NCBI GenBank assembly: GCA_003963435.1
Contig: RXJC01000250.1
Span: forward strand, 1-64,000
Source: Bradyrhizobiaceae bacterium
Lineage (GTDB): Bacteria > Pseudomonadota > Alphaproteobacteria > Rhizobiales > Xanthobacteraceae
Length of the DNA: 64,000 nucleotides
Reading direction: 5' to 3'
The translations under genes and the position numbers were made by a program. This document shows, piece after piece, positions 41,083 to 52,754 of this stretch (positions within the stretch are counted from its first letter, which is position 1; the number at the start of each line of letters is the position of its first letter). Below the pieces are notes generated by a model, which saw only the letters and a program-made list of their open reading frames with translations, was not told the origin of the DNA and ran no database searches.

Positions 41083-42063
41083 TCAGCGCGGTAACGAGAA
41101 GCCGACGACTTGACGGGGCGAATACGGCCCCTCGAGCGTCTTTACCTCTTCCTCGGTCAGGCGCAGCGGAAGTGCATCTAGTGCGTCCGTCAGATGTTGC
41201 GGCTTGGTGGCGCCGACGATCGGCGCCGTGACGCCAGGCTTTTGCAGCACCCAGGCGAGCGCCACCAGCGCACGCGAGACATTGCGAGCCGCCGCGATCG
41301 CGCCGACAGCATCGACGATTTGCGGGTCGGCGTCGGAATAAAGCGAGCGGCCGAAGACATCCGTTTCCTGACGCGCCGAACTCTCGTCCCACGCCCGCGC
41401 CAGGCGGCCGCGCGCGAGCGGACTCCACGGGATCACGGCCACGCCTTGATCGCGGCAGAAGGGCAGCATCTCCCGCTCCTCCTCCCGGTAGAGCAGGTTC
41501 AAATGGTTCTGCATGCTGACGAACGGGGTCCAGCCGTGGAGGCGCGCAGTGTAGATCGCCTTTGCGAACTGCCAGCTCGCCATCGAGGAAGCACCGATGT
41601 AGCGGGCTTTGCCAGCCTTCACCACGTCGTGGAGCGCCTCCATCGTTTCCTCGATCGGCGTGCGATCGTCCCAGCGGTGTATTTGATAGAGGTCGACATA
41701 ATCCGTGCCGAGCCGCGTCAGGCTGGCGTCGATTTCGTTGAAGATCGCTCTGCGCGAAAGCCCGGAACCGTTGGGCCCCGGACGCATCCGATTGAAGACC
41801 TTTGTCGCCAACACGATCTCGTCGCGTCGCGCGAAATCGCGGATGGCACGGCCAACAATCTCTTCGGACGTGCCGCCTGAATAGCTGTTGGCGGTGTCGA
41901 GGAAGTTAATCCCCGCCTCGAGCGCCTGGCGGATCAGCGCGCGACTCCCCTCTTCGTCGAGCGTCCAGGCGTGTGTGCCTCGCGTCGCATCGCCGAAGCT
42001 CATGCAGCCGAGCACGAGGCGCGAGACCTCCAGGCCGGTCGATCCGAACTTGACGTAATCCAT
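41083..42063 (-). CDS. Aldo/keto reductase
   Basis: MDYVKFGSTGLEVSRLVLGCMSFGD...NFLDTANSYSGGTSEEIVGRAI. Confidence 0.9.
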   Translation of the reverse strand: MDYVKFGSTGLEVSRLVLGCMSFGDATRGTHAWTLDEEGSRALIRQALEAGINFLDTANSYSGGTSEEIVGRAIRDFARRDEIVLATKVFNRMRPGPNGSGLSRRAIFNEIDASLTRLGTDYVDLYQIHRWDDRTPIEETMEALHDVVKAGKARYIGASSMASWQFAKAIYTARLHGWTPFVSMQNHLNLLYREEEREMLPFCRDQGVAVIPWSPLARGRLARAWDESSARQETDVFGRSLYSDADPQIVDAVGAIAAARNVSRALVALAWVLQKPGVTAPIVGATKPQHLTDALDALPLRLTEEEVKTLEGPYSPRQVVGFSLPR

Positions 42064-42279
42064 GGCACCGCCTTTCGAGCTCGCTGGACTGCTGCGCGCT
42101 CGCTGGTCGGCGAACGGAGACCCGCAGCATGTCAATCAGCATTGAACCGGGACCCCAGATCGGCGCCGAAAAGGGACCCCTTTTCAGGCGCGCGTTTTGT
42201 GCCGTTGTGGGCGTGACGGAGGGAGGGCGTAGCCCGACCGGAGTTACGCCCACAACGGCAGCGGCCTGAACGGGGAACT

Positions 42280-43011
42280 TCAGGCGCGGTTTTTGAAGCG
42301 CCAGCTTTCGTTGCCGGTTTCGACGATGTCGCAGTGATGGGTGAGACGGTCGAGGAGGGCAGTCGTCATCTTGGCGTCGCCGAAGACGCTGGGCCATTCG
42401 CCGAAAGCGAGATTGGTGGTGACGATCACCGAGGTGCGCTCATAGAGCCGGCTGACGAGGTGGAAGAGGAGTTGGCCGCCCGCCTGCGCGAAGGGCAGAT
42501 AGCCGAGTTCGTCGAGAACGACGAAGTCCATCCGGGTGAGATAATCGGCGATGCGCCCCTGGCGTCCGGCGCGCGTTTCCGCCTCGAGCCGATTGACGAG
42601 ATCGACCGTGTTGAAGAAGCGCCCGCGCAGGCCGGCGCGAATGCAGCTTCTGGCGATGGCGATGGCGAGATGCGTCTTCCCGGTTCCCGTGCCGCCGACC
42701 AGGACGATATTGCGCTGCTGGGCGACGAAGCCGCCGCTGGAAAGATCGCGCGCCAGCGTCTCGTTGACGGTGGCGCCGTCGAAGTCGAAGTCGTCTATGT
42801 CCTTCGCCAAGGGCAGCTTGGCGATCGTCATCTGATATTTGATCGAGCGGGCATGCTTTTCGGCGATTTCGGCCTTGAGAAGATCGCCCACGATCTGAGG
42901 CGGCTCGTGCTGCCGCTTGACGCCCGCCGCCATCACCTCGTCGTAAGCGCTCCTCATGCCATAGAGCTTGAGTTCTCCCATGAGATCGAAGATTTGCGTG
43001 CGTTCCATCAT
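42280..43011 (-). CDS. istB: IS21-like helper ATPase IstB
   Basis: [69 protein letters not shown]. Confidence 0.95.
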   Translation of the reverse strand: MMERTQIFDLMGELKLYGMRSAYDEVMAAGVKRQHEPPQIVGDLLKAEIAEKHARSIKYQMTIAKLPLAKDIDDFDFDGATVNETLARDLSSGGFVAQQRNIVLVGGTGTGKTHLAIAIARSCIRAGLRGRFFNTVDLVNRLEAETRAGRQGRIADYLTRMDFVVLDELGYLPFAQAGGQLLFHLVSRLYERTSVIVTTNLAFGEWPSVFGDAKMTTALLDRLTHHCDIVETGNESWRFKNRA

Positions 43012-44511
43012 CAGCCCGAACTCCTCAGTTGATCGTATCTTGCGCAATCGGCGAGAGGGGCGTGCCGCAGCTTCAGGGCGTCCGGCGTGAGGATGGTCAG
43101 CGGCGGCCCGGGATCGCGGCGGCGCGCGAGGATGTTGAGAATGACGTCGGCGGAATGGACGCCCTGATCCATGGCCTCGGCGCAGGCGGCTTCGACCGCC
43201 GGCAGCCCGTCATCGAGAACCGCGGCGAGGATTTTCACCATTTGCCGATCGCCGTCGGCGGAGCCCGCGAGCTTGCGGCGGATCCTTTTCCATGGCGGAC
43301 GGCAGCACCCAGTCCTTGAACGGCGCGCCATTCCGCAGGGCGCCGGGCTTCCTCGCCAGGACGGGCACGTAATGCCAGGGGTCGTAGGCGGTCTCGTCTC
43401 GGCCAAAGCGCCTGTGATGTTCAGCGACGACAACCCCGTCCTGCCGAATGACGATGCGGTCGGCATAGGCCTGGACTTCGACGGGCCGGCCCACAGCGCT
43501 GGCCTTCACCGAGTATTTGTTGCTGTCGAAGCGAACGAGACATGTCTTCGACACCGCTGCGCTCACCGCATGGAAGCCGTCGAAGCGGCCTCGTAACGGC
43601 ACGAGCTTGGGCCGCTCCTCCTCGAAGACCTCCCAGACTGTCTTATCGGCGATCTCGGGATGACGGTGCGCCTTGGCGTAGGCGACGCATTTGTCGAGCA
43701 GCCAGGCGTTCAACTCGTCATAGCTCTTGAACCGCAGACGCGGCGTGAAGAAGCGCTCGCGGACCAGGCCAACCTGATTTTCAACCTGGCCTTTTTCCCA
43801 GCCGGACGCCGGCGTGCAGGCCACGGGCTCGACGAGGTAATGTCCGCACATCTGAAGGAAGCGGCGATTATATTGCCGCTCCTTGCCGACGAAGATCGTC
43901 TCCACCGCCGTCTTCATGTTGTCATAGATCCCGCGCGCGCAGGCGCCTTTGAAGAAGGCGAAGGCGCGATCGTGCGCGTCGAAGACCATCTCCTGCGTCT
44001 CGCGCGGGTAGGCCCGCACGAACAGCATGCGGCTATGGCAAAGCCGCATATGCGCGACCTTCACGGTCGTCGTCACGCCGTTCAGCAAGACGACTTCATG
44101 GCTCCAGTCGAACTGATAGGCTTCGCCCGGCGCAAAACTCAGCGGCACATAGGCTTGCGCCAGAGCGGCGCCGCACGCCTTGCGCCAGCTTTTCGCGTAG
44201 CGGCGGACGGCGTCGTAGCTTCCATCGTAGCCGAGCCCCCGATGCTCCTCGAAAAGCCGCACGAGCGTCAGTCGCTCCCGCGACGCCTTCGCCTCATTCT
44301 CGGAAAGCAGCCCCTCCAGTTGCTCCCGCCAGGGCCCGATTTTGGGAAGCGGCTGTGTCTCGCGTTCGTAGCGGAACTCCGTTGCGTCCGACCGGATGAC
44401 CTTGCGCACCACCTTCCGCGACACGCGCAGCTCGCGACAAATCTCCTTGATCGGCTTCTTCTGGGAAAAATAGGCGCGCCGAATCTTCGCAATCGTCTCC
44501 ACAACCAGCAT
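43011..44511 (-). pseudogene. istA: IS21-like transposase IstA, frameshifted near 43288
   Basis: 43210-44511 frame reads ..LPSAMEKD then garbles; expected C-terminus ([61 protein letters not shown]) is in the 43011-43466 frame. Confidence 0.8.
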
Positions 44512-44858
44512 CCCAAGCCAGGCCTCCCTCAGAAAAGGAGGCCAATGTGGACCCTCAGCCCCGGGGTCCCGATTGGATGCCGGTCACCCCGAAAACAGGG
44601 TCCTTATTCCACGCCTATTCACAGCAGCATCCTGTCTTCGCCAAACGAGATATCGGCACAGCATTGACTTTATAAGAGCCGTAATGCGCGACAGGCTTTG
44701 AAGTGGAGCCGCATAATGTGCGCGGTGCAGAGACGATCCGACCAACGATCTTCCAGTATTGCTTCAAAGCTCTTGCGCGATTGATCGGATTATCGCGGGC
44801 AAAAGATCACGGCATATCCGAAGCGAGGGCATGAACCCTTGCACCGAAACAACCGACC

Positions 44859-46034
44859 GTGGAGGCCACTATGCGCATTCAGCGGCGGCAGGGCGCTGCC
44901 CTGCTTGCGACCATCGCCATCGTCGCCACCATCGGCGGCGCTATCATCTTCGAGGGTGACCGGACGGCGCTTGCGCAAGCCCCCGCAACCGCCCCCGTCA
45001 GCGCGGCCGTCGCCACAGTTCAACGATCCGACATTGCTCTGTGGGAATCCTTCTCCGGACGTTTCGAACCAGTCGAGGCCGTCGATGTACGAGCTCGCGT
45101 CTCCGGTGCAATCCGCTCCGTCCTATTTGAGGAGGGAGCGATCGTCCAACGCGGTGATCTCCTCGTCGTCATTGACCCCGATCCCTTCCGCGCCGAAGTC
45201 GAACGGCTTCAGGCTCAGGTCGCCATGGCGGAGGCGCGCGCACGCTTCACACGATCTGAATCCGATCGTGCCGATCGCCTGGTGGAAACCAACGCTATCG
45301 CCACGCGCGACCGTGACCAGCGGACCAACGCTGCCGAGGAGGCCGCGGCGAACCTCAGCATGGCGCGAGCCGCCCTGCGAAGCGCGGAGCTGTCACTGTC
45401 CTACACAGAGGTGCGGGCGCCGATATCGGGAAGGATTGGGCGACGCGAAATCACAGTCGGGAATCTCGTCGACGCTGGGCCAAGCGCGCCGATCCTCACC
45501 ACCATCCTTTCCGTCGATCCGATCTACGCCGGTTTCGAGGCGGATGAACGCACGGTCGCCCGTGCTTTGGCCGACATACGCGGTGACCGTGGCCACATCA
45601 ACACCATTCCCGTCAGCGCGGACATAGGTGGCGATGCTCCGCCGCTTCAGGGTCGGCTGCAACTGGTCGACAATCGGGTCGACGCTCGATCGGGTACGGT
45701 GCGTCTGCGCGCGGTCTTCGAAAACACGCAAGGCATGTTCACGCCGGGTCAGTTCGCTCGCATCCGGCTCGGCCGCGCGCAACGCGAGCCGGTGATCCTG
45801 ATCCCTGAAGAAGCAATTGGTACAGACCAAAGCCGCCGCTTCGTGCTGGTGGTCGACGGTGATAACCGCACCGCGCGTCGCGAGGTGCAGCTTGGCCAAT
45901 TGCTTGATGGCAGCCGCGTCGTGACATCGGGCCTCCAGCCTGGCGAACGCATTGTGGTCTCCAACCTCCAGCGGCTTCGGCCGGGTGCTCAAGTGCAGCC
46001 CCGCACCGACGGAGCTCGCCCATCGACAAGTTGA
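44859..46034 (+). CDS. RND efflux periplasmic adaptor subunit
   Basis: WESFSGRFEPVEAVDVRARVSGAIRSVLFEEGAIVQRGDLLVVIDP. Confidence 0.9.
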   Translation: MEATMRIQRRQGAALLATIAIVATIGGAIIFEGDRTALAQAPATAPVSAAVATVQRSDIALWESFSGRFEPVEAVDVRARVSGAIRSVLFEEGAIVQRGDLLVVIDPDPFRAEVERLQAQVAMAEARARFTRSESDRADRLVETNAIATRDRDQRTNAAEEAAANLSMARAALRSAELSLSYTEVRAPISGRIGRREITVGNLVDAGPSAPILTTILSVDPIYAGFEADERTVARALADIRGDRGHINTIPVSADIGGDAPPLQGRLQLVDNRVDARSGTVRLRAVFENTQGMFTPGQFARIRLGRAQREPVILIPEEAIGTDQSRRFVLVVDGDNRTARREVQLGQLLDGSRVVTSGLQPGERIVVSNLQRLRPGAQVQPRTDGARPSTS

Positions 46035-46038
46035 TCCT

Positions 46039-49000
46039 ATGAACATCTCGCCCTTCTTCATCAACCGCCCGATCTTCGCGGGCGTGCTCTCGGCCTTGAT
46101 CTTCATTGCCGGGTTGATCGCCATCCCCAACCTGCCGGTTTCTGAATATCCCGAAGTTGTGCCGCCGACCGTGATCGTGACGGCACGCTATCCCGGGGCG
46201 AGCCCGACAGTGATCGCCGAGACGGTGGCGACACCGATCGAGGAGTCTGTCAACGGCGTCGAGAACATGCTCTACATGAGCAGTCAGGCGACGACGGATG
46301 GGTTAATGACGCTGGTCGTTACCTTCCGGCTCGGCACCGATCCGGACCTCGCAACTCAGCTCGTGCAAAACCGCGTGCAGCAAGCCGAAGCGCGCCTGCC
46401 CGAGGCGGTGCGCCGGCTGGGCGTGACAACGATCAAAAGCACGCCGGACCTCACGTTGACCGTGCACATGTTCTCGCCGGGCGGTCGCTACGACATGAAC
46501 TACCTGCACAACTATGCCCTCCTGCATGTCCGGGACCGCTTGGCGCGCATCCCCGGCGTCGGCCAGGTGATGATCCGTGGTGCCGGCGACTATTCGATGC
46601 GTGTCTGGCTCGATCCCGAGAAGATCGCCGAACGCGGTCTATCGGCTTCCGATGTCGTGACGGCGATCCGCAACGAGAACGTCGAGGCCGCCGGCGGTGC
46701 CTTGGGCGCGACGCCCACTGCGGAGGGCGTTCGGACGCAACTCACCGTCAATGTCCGGGGGCGCCTTCGCAACACGGAGGAGTTCGAGAATATCATCGTT
46801 CGCACCGCGTCCGATGGCGCAATTACACGGTTGAAGGACGTCGCCCGCGTCGAGCTCGGTTCGGCCGAATACGCTGTGCGCTCCTTGATGGACAACCAGC
46901 CTGCGGCGGCTCTATTCGTTCTGCAGGCACCAGGTTCGAACACTGTCGAGATCGGTCGGCAGGTCCGCGTGGTCATGGACGAATTGAAGCGGACGATGCC
47001 GGCGGGCGTGGACTACCGCATCGTCTTCGACCCGACGCAGTTCGTCGTCGCCTCGATCGACGCCGTCGTCCACACGCTGTTCGAAGCAGTGCTGCTGGTC
47101 GTGCTCGTCGTCATCCTGTTTCTACAGACGTGGCGCGCATCGATCATCCCGCTGATCGCTGTGCCGGTGTCGATCATCGGAACGTTCGCGGTAATGGCGC
47201 TGCTGGGCTATTCGATTAATGCGCTGACGCTGTTCGGTCTGGTGCTGGCGATCGGCATCGTGGTGGACGACGCCATCGTCGTCGTCGAGAACGTCGAACG
47301 AAACATCGAGGCCGGTCTCACGCCCAAGGAGGCGGCGCTTCGCGCCATGCGGGAGGTTACAGGGCCGATCATCGCAATCGCGCTTGTTCTCGTTGCGGTG
47401 TTTGTGCCGCTCGCGTTCACGACCGGCTTGACGGGGCAGTTCTACCGGCAGTTCGCGATGACCATCGCCATCTCCACGGTGATTTCGGCGATCAACTCGC
47501 TGACATTGTCGCCCGCGCTGGCGGCGCTGCTCCTCAGAGCGCCGGATGCCCCTAAAGATTGGCCGACGCGCCAGATGGATCGGGTGTTCGGCCGGTTTTT
47601 CGGCTGGTTTAATCTGGGCTTTAGCCGCGGCGGCCATGCCTACGGGGCTGGCGTCAAGCGCATCCTCGCAAGGCGCCTATCGGTCCTGGTGGTGTATGGC
47701 GGCCTCATCGTCGTGACCACATTGCTATTTCACACGGTGCCCGGCGGCTTCGTCCCTCAGCAGGACCGCACGTACCTCATCGCCAGCGCAACGCTTCCCG
47801 ATGGGGCGACCCTCGACCGCAGCGAGGATGTCGTGCGACAGATGGGCGAGATCGCCCTCAAAGATCCGGACGTTCGTGCCTCGCTCGCCTTCCCCGGCCT
47901 CTCGGTGAATGGCCAGCTCAACAGCACCAATGCCGGCATCGCCTTCATCAATTTGCAGCCCTTTGCCGCGCGGCGCGGCGCCAACCAGAGCGCTGCTGCG
48001 ATCCGCGACCGGCTGCGTGTCGCTTTTGCGCAGATCGAGAATGCACGAATCGTCATCTTCCCGCCGCCTCCGGTGCGAGGACTAGGCGCAACGGGTGGCT
48101 TCCGGCTCCAGATCGAGGACCGCGCCTCTCTGGGCTATGCGGCGCTCGACGCTGCGGTCAAGGCGTTTCTCGAACGAGCGAGCCGACAACCGGAGCTAAA
48201 CGGCATGTTCTCGTCGTTCCAGGTGAACGTCCCGCAAGTCGATGCCGATGTCGATCGCGAACGGGCACGCCAACTCGGTGTCTCCATCCCGGACATCTTC
48301 AGCACGCTGCAGGTCTATCTCGGCAGCTTCTATGTGAACGACTACACGCAGTTCGGCCGCACCTACACGGTAAGGGCACAAGCTGATGCTCCGTTCCGAG
48401 CTTCCATGGAAGACCTTGGCGCACTCAAGGTACGCTCCGGCACGGGCGAGATGATCCCACTCGCGACCTTGATGACGATCCGGCAGAGCGCCGGGCCCGA
48501 GCGCGCCATGCGTTACAACGGCTTCCCGACGGCCGACGTCAGCGGGACGGCTGCTGCGGGTTACTCGTCGGGCCAGGCACAGGCCGCCATCGAGCGAACT
48601 GCGGCCGAAACGTTACCGCCTGGAATCAGCTTCGAATGGACTGACCTGACCTATCAGCAGATCCTGACCGGCAACAACAGCATCTGGATTTTCCCGCTCG
48701 CCCTGATACTCGTCTTCATGGTTCTGGCCGCGCTCTACGAGAGCCTGGTTCTGCCGCTATCGATCCTGATGATCGTGCCGATGGCGGCCCTGTCCGCGCT
48801 GGCCGGCATCTGGTTGACGGGAGGCGACAACAACATCTTCACGCAAATCGGCCTCGTCGTACTCATCGGCCTATCGGCAAAGAATGCGATCTTGATCGTG
48901 GAGTTTGCGCGCGAGCTGGAGTTCGCCGGCCGAACGCCTGTCCAGGCGGCGATTGAAGCAGCCCGGCTGCGGCTGCGCCCGATCCTGATGACGTCCTGCG

Positions 49001-49233
49001 CCTTTATCATGGGTGTGGTTCCACTGGTGCTCTCATCCGGCGCAGGCTCAGAGGTTCGACGCGTCATGGGCGTGACGGTGTTCAGCGGAATGCTGGGAGT
49101 GACCCTCTTTGGATTGTTCTTGACGCCGGTCTTCTATGTCGTGCTTCGCAAGCTGAGTGGGGATCGTCCGCTCGCTCATCATGGCGCCGAGGTAGAAGGC
49201 ATTGCCGAACGGCCTGCTGCGGCCGCTGAGTGA
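46039..49233 (+). CDS. RND efflux permease (HAE-1/AcrB-like)
   Basis: MNISPFFINRPIFAGVLSALIFIAGLIAIPNLPVSEYPEVVPPTVIVTARYPGASP. Confidence 0.95.
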   Translation: MNISPFFINRPIFAGVLSALIFIAGLIAIPNLPVSEYPEVVPPTVIVTARYPGASPTVIAETVATPIEESVNGVENMLYMSSQATTDGLMTLVVTFRLGTDPDLATQLVQNRVQQAEARLPEAVRRLGVTTIKSTPDLTLTVHMFSPGGRYDMNYLHNYALLHVRDRLARIPGVGQVMIRGAGDYSMRVWLDPEKIAERGLSASDVVTAIRNENVEAAGGALGATPTAEGVRTQLTVNVRGRLRNTEEFENIIVRTASDGAITRLKDVARVELGSAEYAVRSLMDNQPAAALFVLQAPGSNTVEIGRQVRVVMDELKRTMPAGVDYRIVFDPTQFVVASIDAVVHTLFEAVLLVVLVVILFLQTWRASIIPLIAVPVSIIGTFAVMALLGYSINALTLFGLVLAIGIVVDDAIVVVENVERNIEAGLTPKEAALRAMREVTGPIIAIALVLVAVFVPLAFTTGLTGQFYRQFAMTIAISTVISAINSLTLSPALAALLLRAPDAPKDWPTRQMDRVFGRFFGWFNLGFSRGGHAYGAGVKRILARRLSVLVVYGGLIVVTTLLFHTVPGGFVPQQDRTYLIASATLPDGATLDRSEDVVRQMGEIALKDPDVRASLAFPGLSVNGQLNSTNAGIAFINLQPFAARRGANQSAAAIRDRLRVAFAQIENARIVIFPPPPVRGLGATGGFRLQIEDRASLGYAALDAAVKAFLERASRQPELNGMFSSFQVNVPQVDADVDRERARQLGVSIPDIFSTLQVYLGSFYVNDYTQFGRTYTVRAQADAPFRASMEDLGALKVRSGTGEMIPLATLMTIRQSAGPERAMRYNGFPTADVSGTAAAGYSSGQAQAAIERTAAETLPPGISFEWTDLTYQQILTGNNSIWIFPLALILVFMVLAALYESLVLPLSILMIVPMAALSALAGIWLTGGDNNIFTQIGLVVLIGLSAKNAILIVEFARELEFAGRTPVQAAIEAARLRLRPILMTSCAFIMGVVPLVLSSGAGSEVRRVMGVTVFSGMLGVTLFGLFLTPVFYVVLRKLSGDRPLAHHGAEVEGIAERPAAAAE

Positions 49234-49394
49234 CCAAGCACAGAGCACGTCTCGGAACTGAGACCTCCCTGATCCGCGTGTTCGAGGGGCCTCGGTCCAT
49301 GACAGGACGGCTCGCTCTCCCTCGCCGTCGACGGGCGCCTGACGTCGACGCCCCCGTTCATGGTGTTTCTGGCCGGTGAGATGGAAGGACAGGG

Positions 49395-50345
49395 CTACGC
49401 CATCGTTCTTGGTTGACGACTTGCCGCCAGCAAAAACAGGGCTCCGAGAGCACTCAATGCAAGAAAGGAAGCCTGGGTGATTGTCGGCAGTTCTCCCGTC
49501 AGGCTGCTCCCGAACAAAACCCCGGCGGCCGGCGTCAGTGCCGGAAACAACATCGCTCGAACAATCCCCTCGAGCCGGACACACAGCGAAAACGCTGTTA
49601 GTGCGACGACGCCCGCGACCAAACCCTGGCCGACGACCTGCTCTCCAAGGAGCCATAACGACACCCCCGAAAGACGACCGAGTCCGTCAACACCGAGATA
49701 ATATGGACCAAAAGTGCAGGCAGACATCACTGACACGACAGCCGTCGCCGCCAGCGGCTCAATCTGCCATTTTTCGACGAGAGCGACGAATGCTGCAAAC
49801 ATGCAGCCTGCGCCCGCATACATGATCACGCCCATCCAACTGCGCGACGTACAACACAGGAACACGGGACCCGCGACGACGATAATCCGAACCGTGAGAG
49901 CGACAAGACCGGCTACACGTATGGCGTCGAGCCTCTCACCCAGCCACCATGTGGCGAGAAGAATACCCACAACAGCCAACACCGCCAGTTCGACCAGCAT
50001 CCCAGTCGCGAATGGGGCGTGCCGGCTACCGCCAGCGACCAACATCACCAATGGCGGTCCAGCAAGGAGCGCCAAAATAAGCGATCTCGACAAACTGAGG
50101 CCGGAACATCGATCGCGCCAGTGAAGCAACAACCATGGCCCAAGAATAATTCCAGCCGTCGTATAGCGTATGAACGCCAGATCGTTTGAAGTGAGTCCCT
50201 CCGCAACGGCGTGCCTGGTTGCGGCAAGGTACCCACCCCATCCAAGTGCCGCGCACAATCCAAACATCAGTCCGGCTCGCATCCTGAAATATCTGCGAGA
50301 TACTGTGATTGCACTCTTGAGCTTGTGCAGTTGTGTCGCGGACAT
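49395..50345 (-). CDS. EamA/DMT family transporter
   Basis: Multi-TM; GLCAALGWGGYLAATRHAVAEGLTSNDLAFIRYTTAGIIL. Confidence 0.8.
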   Translation of the reverse strand: MSATQLHKLKSAITVSRRYFRMRAGLMFGLCAALGWGGYLAATRHAVAEGLTSNDLAFIRYTTAGIILGPWLLLHWRDRCSGLSLSRSLILALLAGPPLVMLVAGGSRHAPFATGMLVELAVLAVVGILLATWWLGERLDAIRVAGLVALTVRIIVVAGPVFLCCTSRSWMGVIMYAGAGCMFAAFVALVEKWQIEPLAATAVVSVMSACTFGPYYLGVDGLGRLSGVSLWLLGEQVVGQGLVAGVVALTAFSLCVRLEGIVRAMLFPALTPAAGVLFGSSLTGELPTITQASFLALSALGALFLLAASRQPRTMA

Positions 50346-50662
50346 AATTGCACCCTATGAGAGGGGATGGTGTCCTTGTGTTAGGCATGGAACGGCCGTC
50401 CGACTATTCTGGAAAACGTCATCAGCCTTTGAAGTGATACTTCTCATTACTGAAGCCAACCGGAAGGGAGCGCTTCTGCGGCTCCAGTGGACCGCGATGG
50501 GAACCCGCGACATCGATAACAGGCGTCCCGATATCGCGTATCATCCATCCGCCGCTCCCATCCGCAACGACGTGTGGCTCGCGACGAGCGGCGTCGATAC
50601 GTAAGGCTGACTTCAAAACCTTTCGCGAATTACCTGTCTAATCCTACGAGGTCGCGCCCTCT

Positions 50663-50690
50663 AAATCTCCTTCCAAGAGACAGGAGATTT
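50663..50690 (+). promoter_or_regulatory. SD-sequestering hairpin candidate
   Basis: AAATCTCC (50663-50670)...GGAGATTT (50683-50690), 8-bp perfect stem containing the GGAG 3 bp before ATG 50694. Confidence 0.5.
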
Positions 50691-50693
50691 CAA

Positions 50694-51557
50694 ATGACTC
50701 AGAAAATCTGGTTCATCACCGGCGTCAGCACAGGTTTCGGCCGCGCCATCGCCAACGCTGCCATCGCTGCCGGCGACACCGTCGTCGGCACGCTCCGCAA
50801 TGAAGAGCAGCGGAAGGCGTTCGACAACGTCGCTCCCGGACGGACGCACGGCGTCATCCTCGATGTCACCGACAATGCCAAAATCCATCCGACCGTCGAT
50901 CGCGTCGAACGCGAGATCGGGCCGATCGACGTGCTCGTGAACAACGCCGGTTACGGCCATGAGGGGACCTTCGAGGAATCATCGCTCGAGGACCTTCGTC
51001 GGCAGTTCGACGTGAACGTCTTCGGAGCCGTGGCGGTGACGCAGGCAGTGCTGCCCCACATGCGCCAGCGCCGCGCCGGCAGAATCATCAATATCACATC
51101 GATGGGCGGCCTCATTACCTTGCCGAGTCTCAGTTTCTACCACGGTTCGAAGTTTGCCTTGGAAGGCCTCTCCGAGGCGCTCGGCAAAGAGGTGAAGGGC
51201 TTCGGCATCTTCGTCACTGCCGTCGAGCCGGGTTCATTCAGGACCGACTGGGCGGGACGCTCAATGAACCGCGCACCACGCCGGATTGCGGACTATGACG
51301 CCCTGATAGACCCGTTGCGCGAGAAGCGCCTCGCGATGAGCGGCAAACAGCTTGGCGACCCGGCAAAGCTCGGTGAGGCGGTCGTAAAGATCGCCAACGC
51401 AGAGAACCCGCCCGCGCATCTGCTGCTCGGCTCCGACGCCCGCACGCTGGTCGACCGCAAGCTGTCGGACCTTCGCGCCGAATACGACGCCTGGAATGAC
51501 CTGACCCTCTCGACCGACTTCAACGACAAGGCGTCGGCCGGCAATAGCTGGGCGTGA
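50694..51557 (+). CDS. SDR family oxidoreductase
   Basis: [55 protein letters not shown]. Confidence 0.9.
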   Translation: MTQKIWFITGVSTGFGRAIANAAIAAGDTVVGTLRNEEQRKAFDNVAPGRTHGVILDVTDNAKIHPTVDRVEREIGPIDVLVNNAGYGHEGTFEESSLEDLRRQFDVNVFGAVAVTQAVLPHMRQRRAGRIINITSMGGLITLPSLSFYHGSKFALEGLSEALGKEVKGFGIFVTAVEPGSFRTDWAGRSMNRAPRRIADYDALIDPLREKRLAMSGKQLGDPAKLGEAVVKIANAENPPAHLLLGSDARTLVDRKLSDLRAEYDAWNDLTLSTDFNDKASAGNSWA

Positions 51558-51816
51558 CCGCCCGCCAACGGGACTGTCAAGCATCGCTCGGCAGTCCAGG
51601 CATCGCCCGCAGCGAACGCTTCGCCACAAAGCACATCAACGAGCGCTCGGCCGACGATTTCGCGAGCGTGCCGTTCGGCGACGAGAAGAGCCCCCCGTTC
51701 CGCTCCGGCGCGCACGGCGTGATCGACGGCGCCACGACCGAGCATCGGATCTCGCTTCGCCGCACCCCTCGCGCCCTTCCTTTCTGACTGAAACCAACTG
51801 TGTAAGGAGATTCGAC

Positions 51817-52686
51817 ATGACACAGATTGACGCTCGCCCGTCCGGCACGTTTGCCATTGGCGGCGATATGACAATCAACCGGCTCGGCTTCGGTGCGATG
51901 CGGATTACAGGCCCCGGCATCTGGGGTGAGCCCGAGGACCGACCCGAAGCCCTCCGCGTGCTGAAGCGGTTGACCGAGATCGGCGTGAACTTCATCGATA
52001 CGGCCGACAGCTATGGTCCATTCGTCAGTGAGGAGCTGATCGCCGAAGCGCTGTATCCTTATGACGGTCTGCTGGTTGCTACAAAGGGCGCTCTCGTGCG
52101 GCCGGGTGGCGAACCCAACCCGTGGCCGATCGTCGGCGACCCGCACTATCTTCGCCAAGCTGTCCGCATGAGCCTGCGTCGGCTCAAGGTCGAACGAATC
52201 GATCTATGGCAGCTGCACCGCATCGATCCGCGTGTCCCGCAGGACGAACAGTTCGATGTCGTAAAGTCCTTCATCGATGATGGCTTCATCCGTCACGCCG
52301 GCCTCAGTCAGGTCTCGGTCGAGCAGATCGAGGCGGCACGCAAGGTGTTTCCCGTCGCGACCGTGCAAAACCTCTACAATCTCGGCAACCGAGCCGATGA
52401 GGACGTGCTCGACTATTGTGAAGCGAACGGGATCGGATTCATCCCCTGGTATCCGCTCGCCGCGGGCAGCCTCGCGCGACCGGGTGGCCTTGTCGACAAG
52501 CTGGCGAAGGCGAAGGGCGTGACACCCGGTCAAATCGCAATCGCCTGGCTGCTCAAGCGAAGCCCGGTGATGCTACCGACCCCCGGGACCAGTCGGGTCA
52601 AACATCTTGATGAAAACGTCGCCGCCGCCAGCATCACCCTGAGCGAAGACGAGTTTGCCGAGCTCGACGCGGTAAGCCGCGCGTGA
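51817..52686 (+). CDS. Aldo/keto reductase
   Basis: [18 protein letters not shown]...[22 protein letters not shown]. Confidence 0.9.
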   Translation: MTQIDARPSGTFAIGGDMTINRLGFGAMRITGPGIWGEPEDRPEALRVLKRLTEIGVNFIDTADSYGPFVSEELIAEALYPYDGLLVATKGALVRPGGEPNPWPIVGDPHYLRQAVRMSLRRLKVERIDLWQLHRIDPRVPQDEQFDVVKSFIDDGFIRHAGLSQVSVEQIEAARKVFPVATVQNLYNLGNRADEDVLDYCEANGIGFIPWYPLAAGSLARPGGLVDKLAKAKGVTPGQIAIAWLLKRSPVMLPTPGTSRVKHLDENVAAASITLSEDEFAELDAVSRA

Positions 52687-52754
52687 GTGGTTGCGAGCCG
52701 GACTCGAGAGCCCAATGAAAGGGCCCCCGAGCCGGTTTGACACGCTCAAGACGC

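Larger units (their letters stand above)
42130..44586 (-). mobile_element. IS21-like insertion sequence
   Basis: istB-istA pair; imperfect ends TGTCAATCAGCATTGAACCGGGACCCC and (RC) TGACCGGCATCCAATCGGGACCCC; repeated GGGACCCC blocks. Confidence 0.7.

Noticed and set aside
43660-44667. 335-aa plus-strand ORF
   Set aside because: Antisense to istA.
50659-50686. Sixth instance of the three-half-site motif upstream of the SDR gene
   Set aside because: Only CTTCCA-agaga is good; the next half-site CAGGAG matches 3/6, and the site overlaps the SD. Reported instead as a hairpin.
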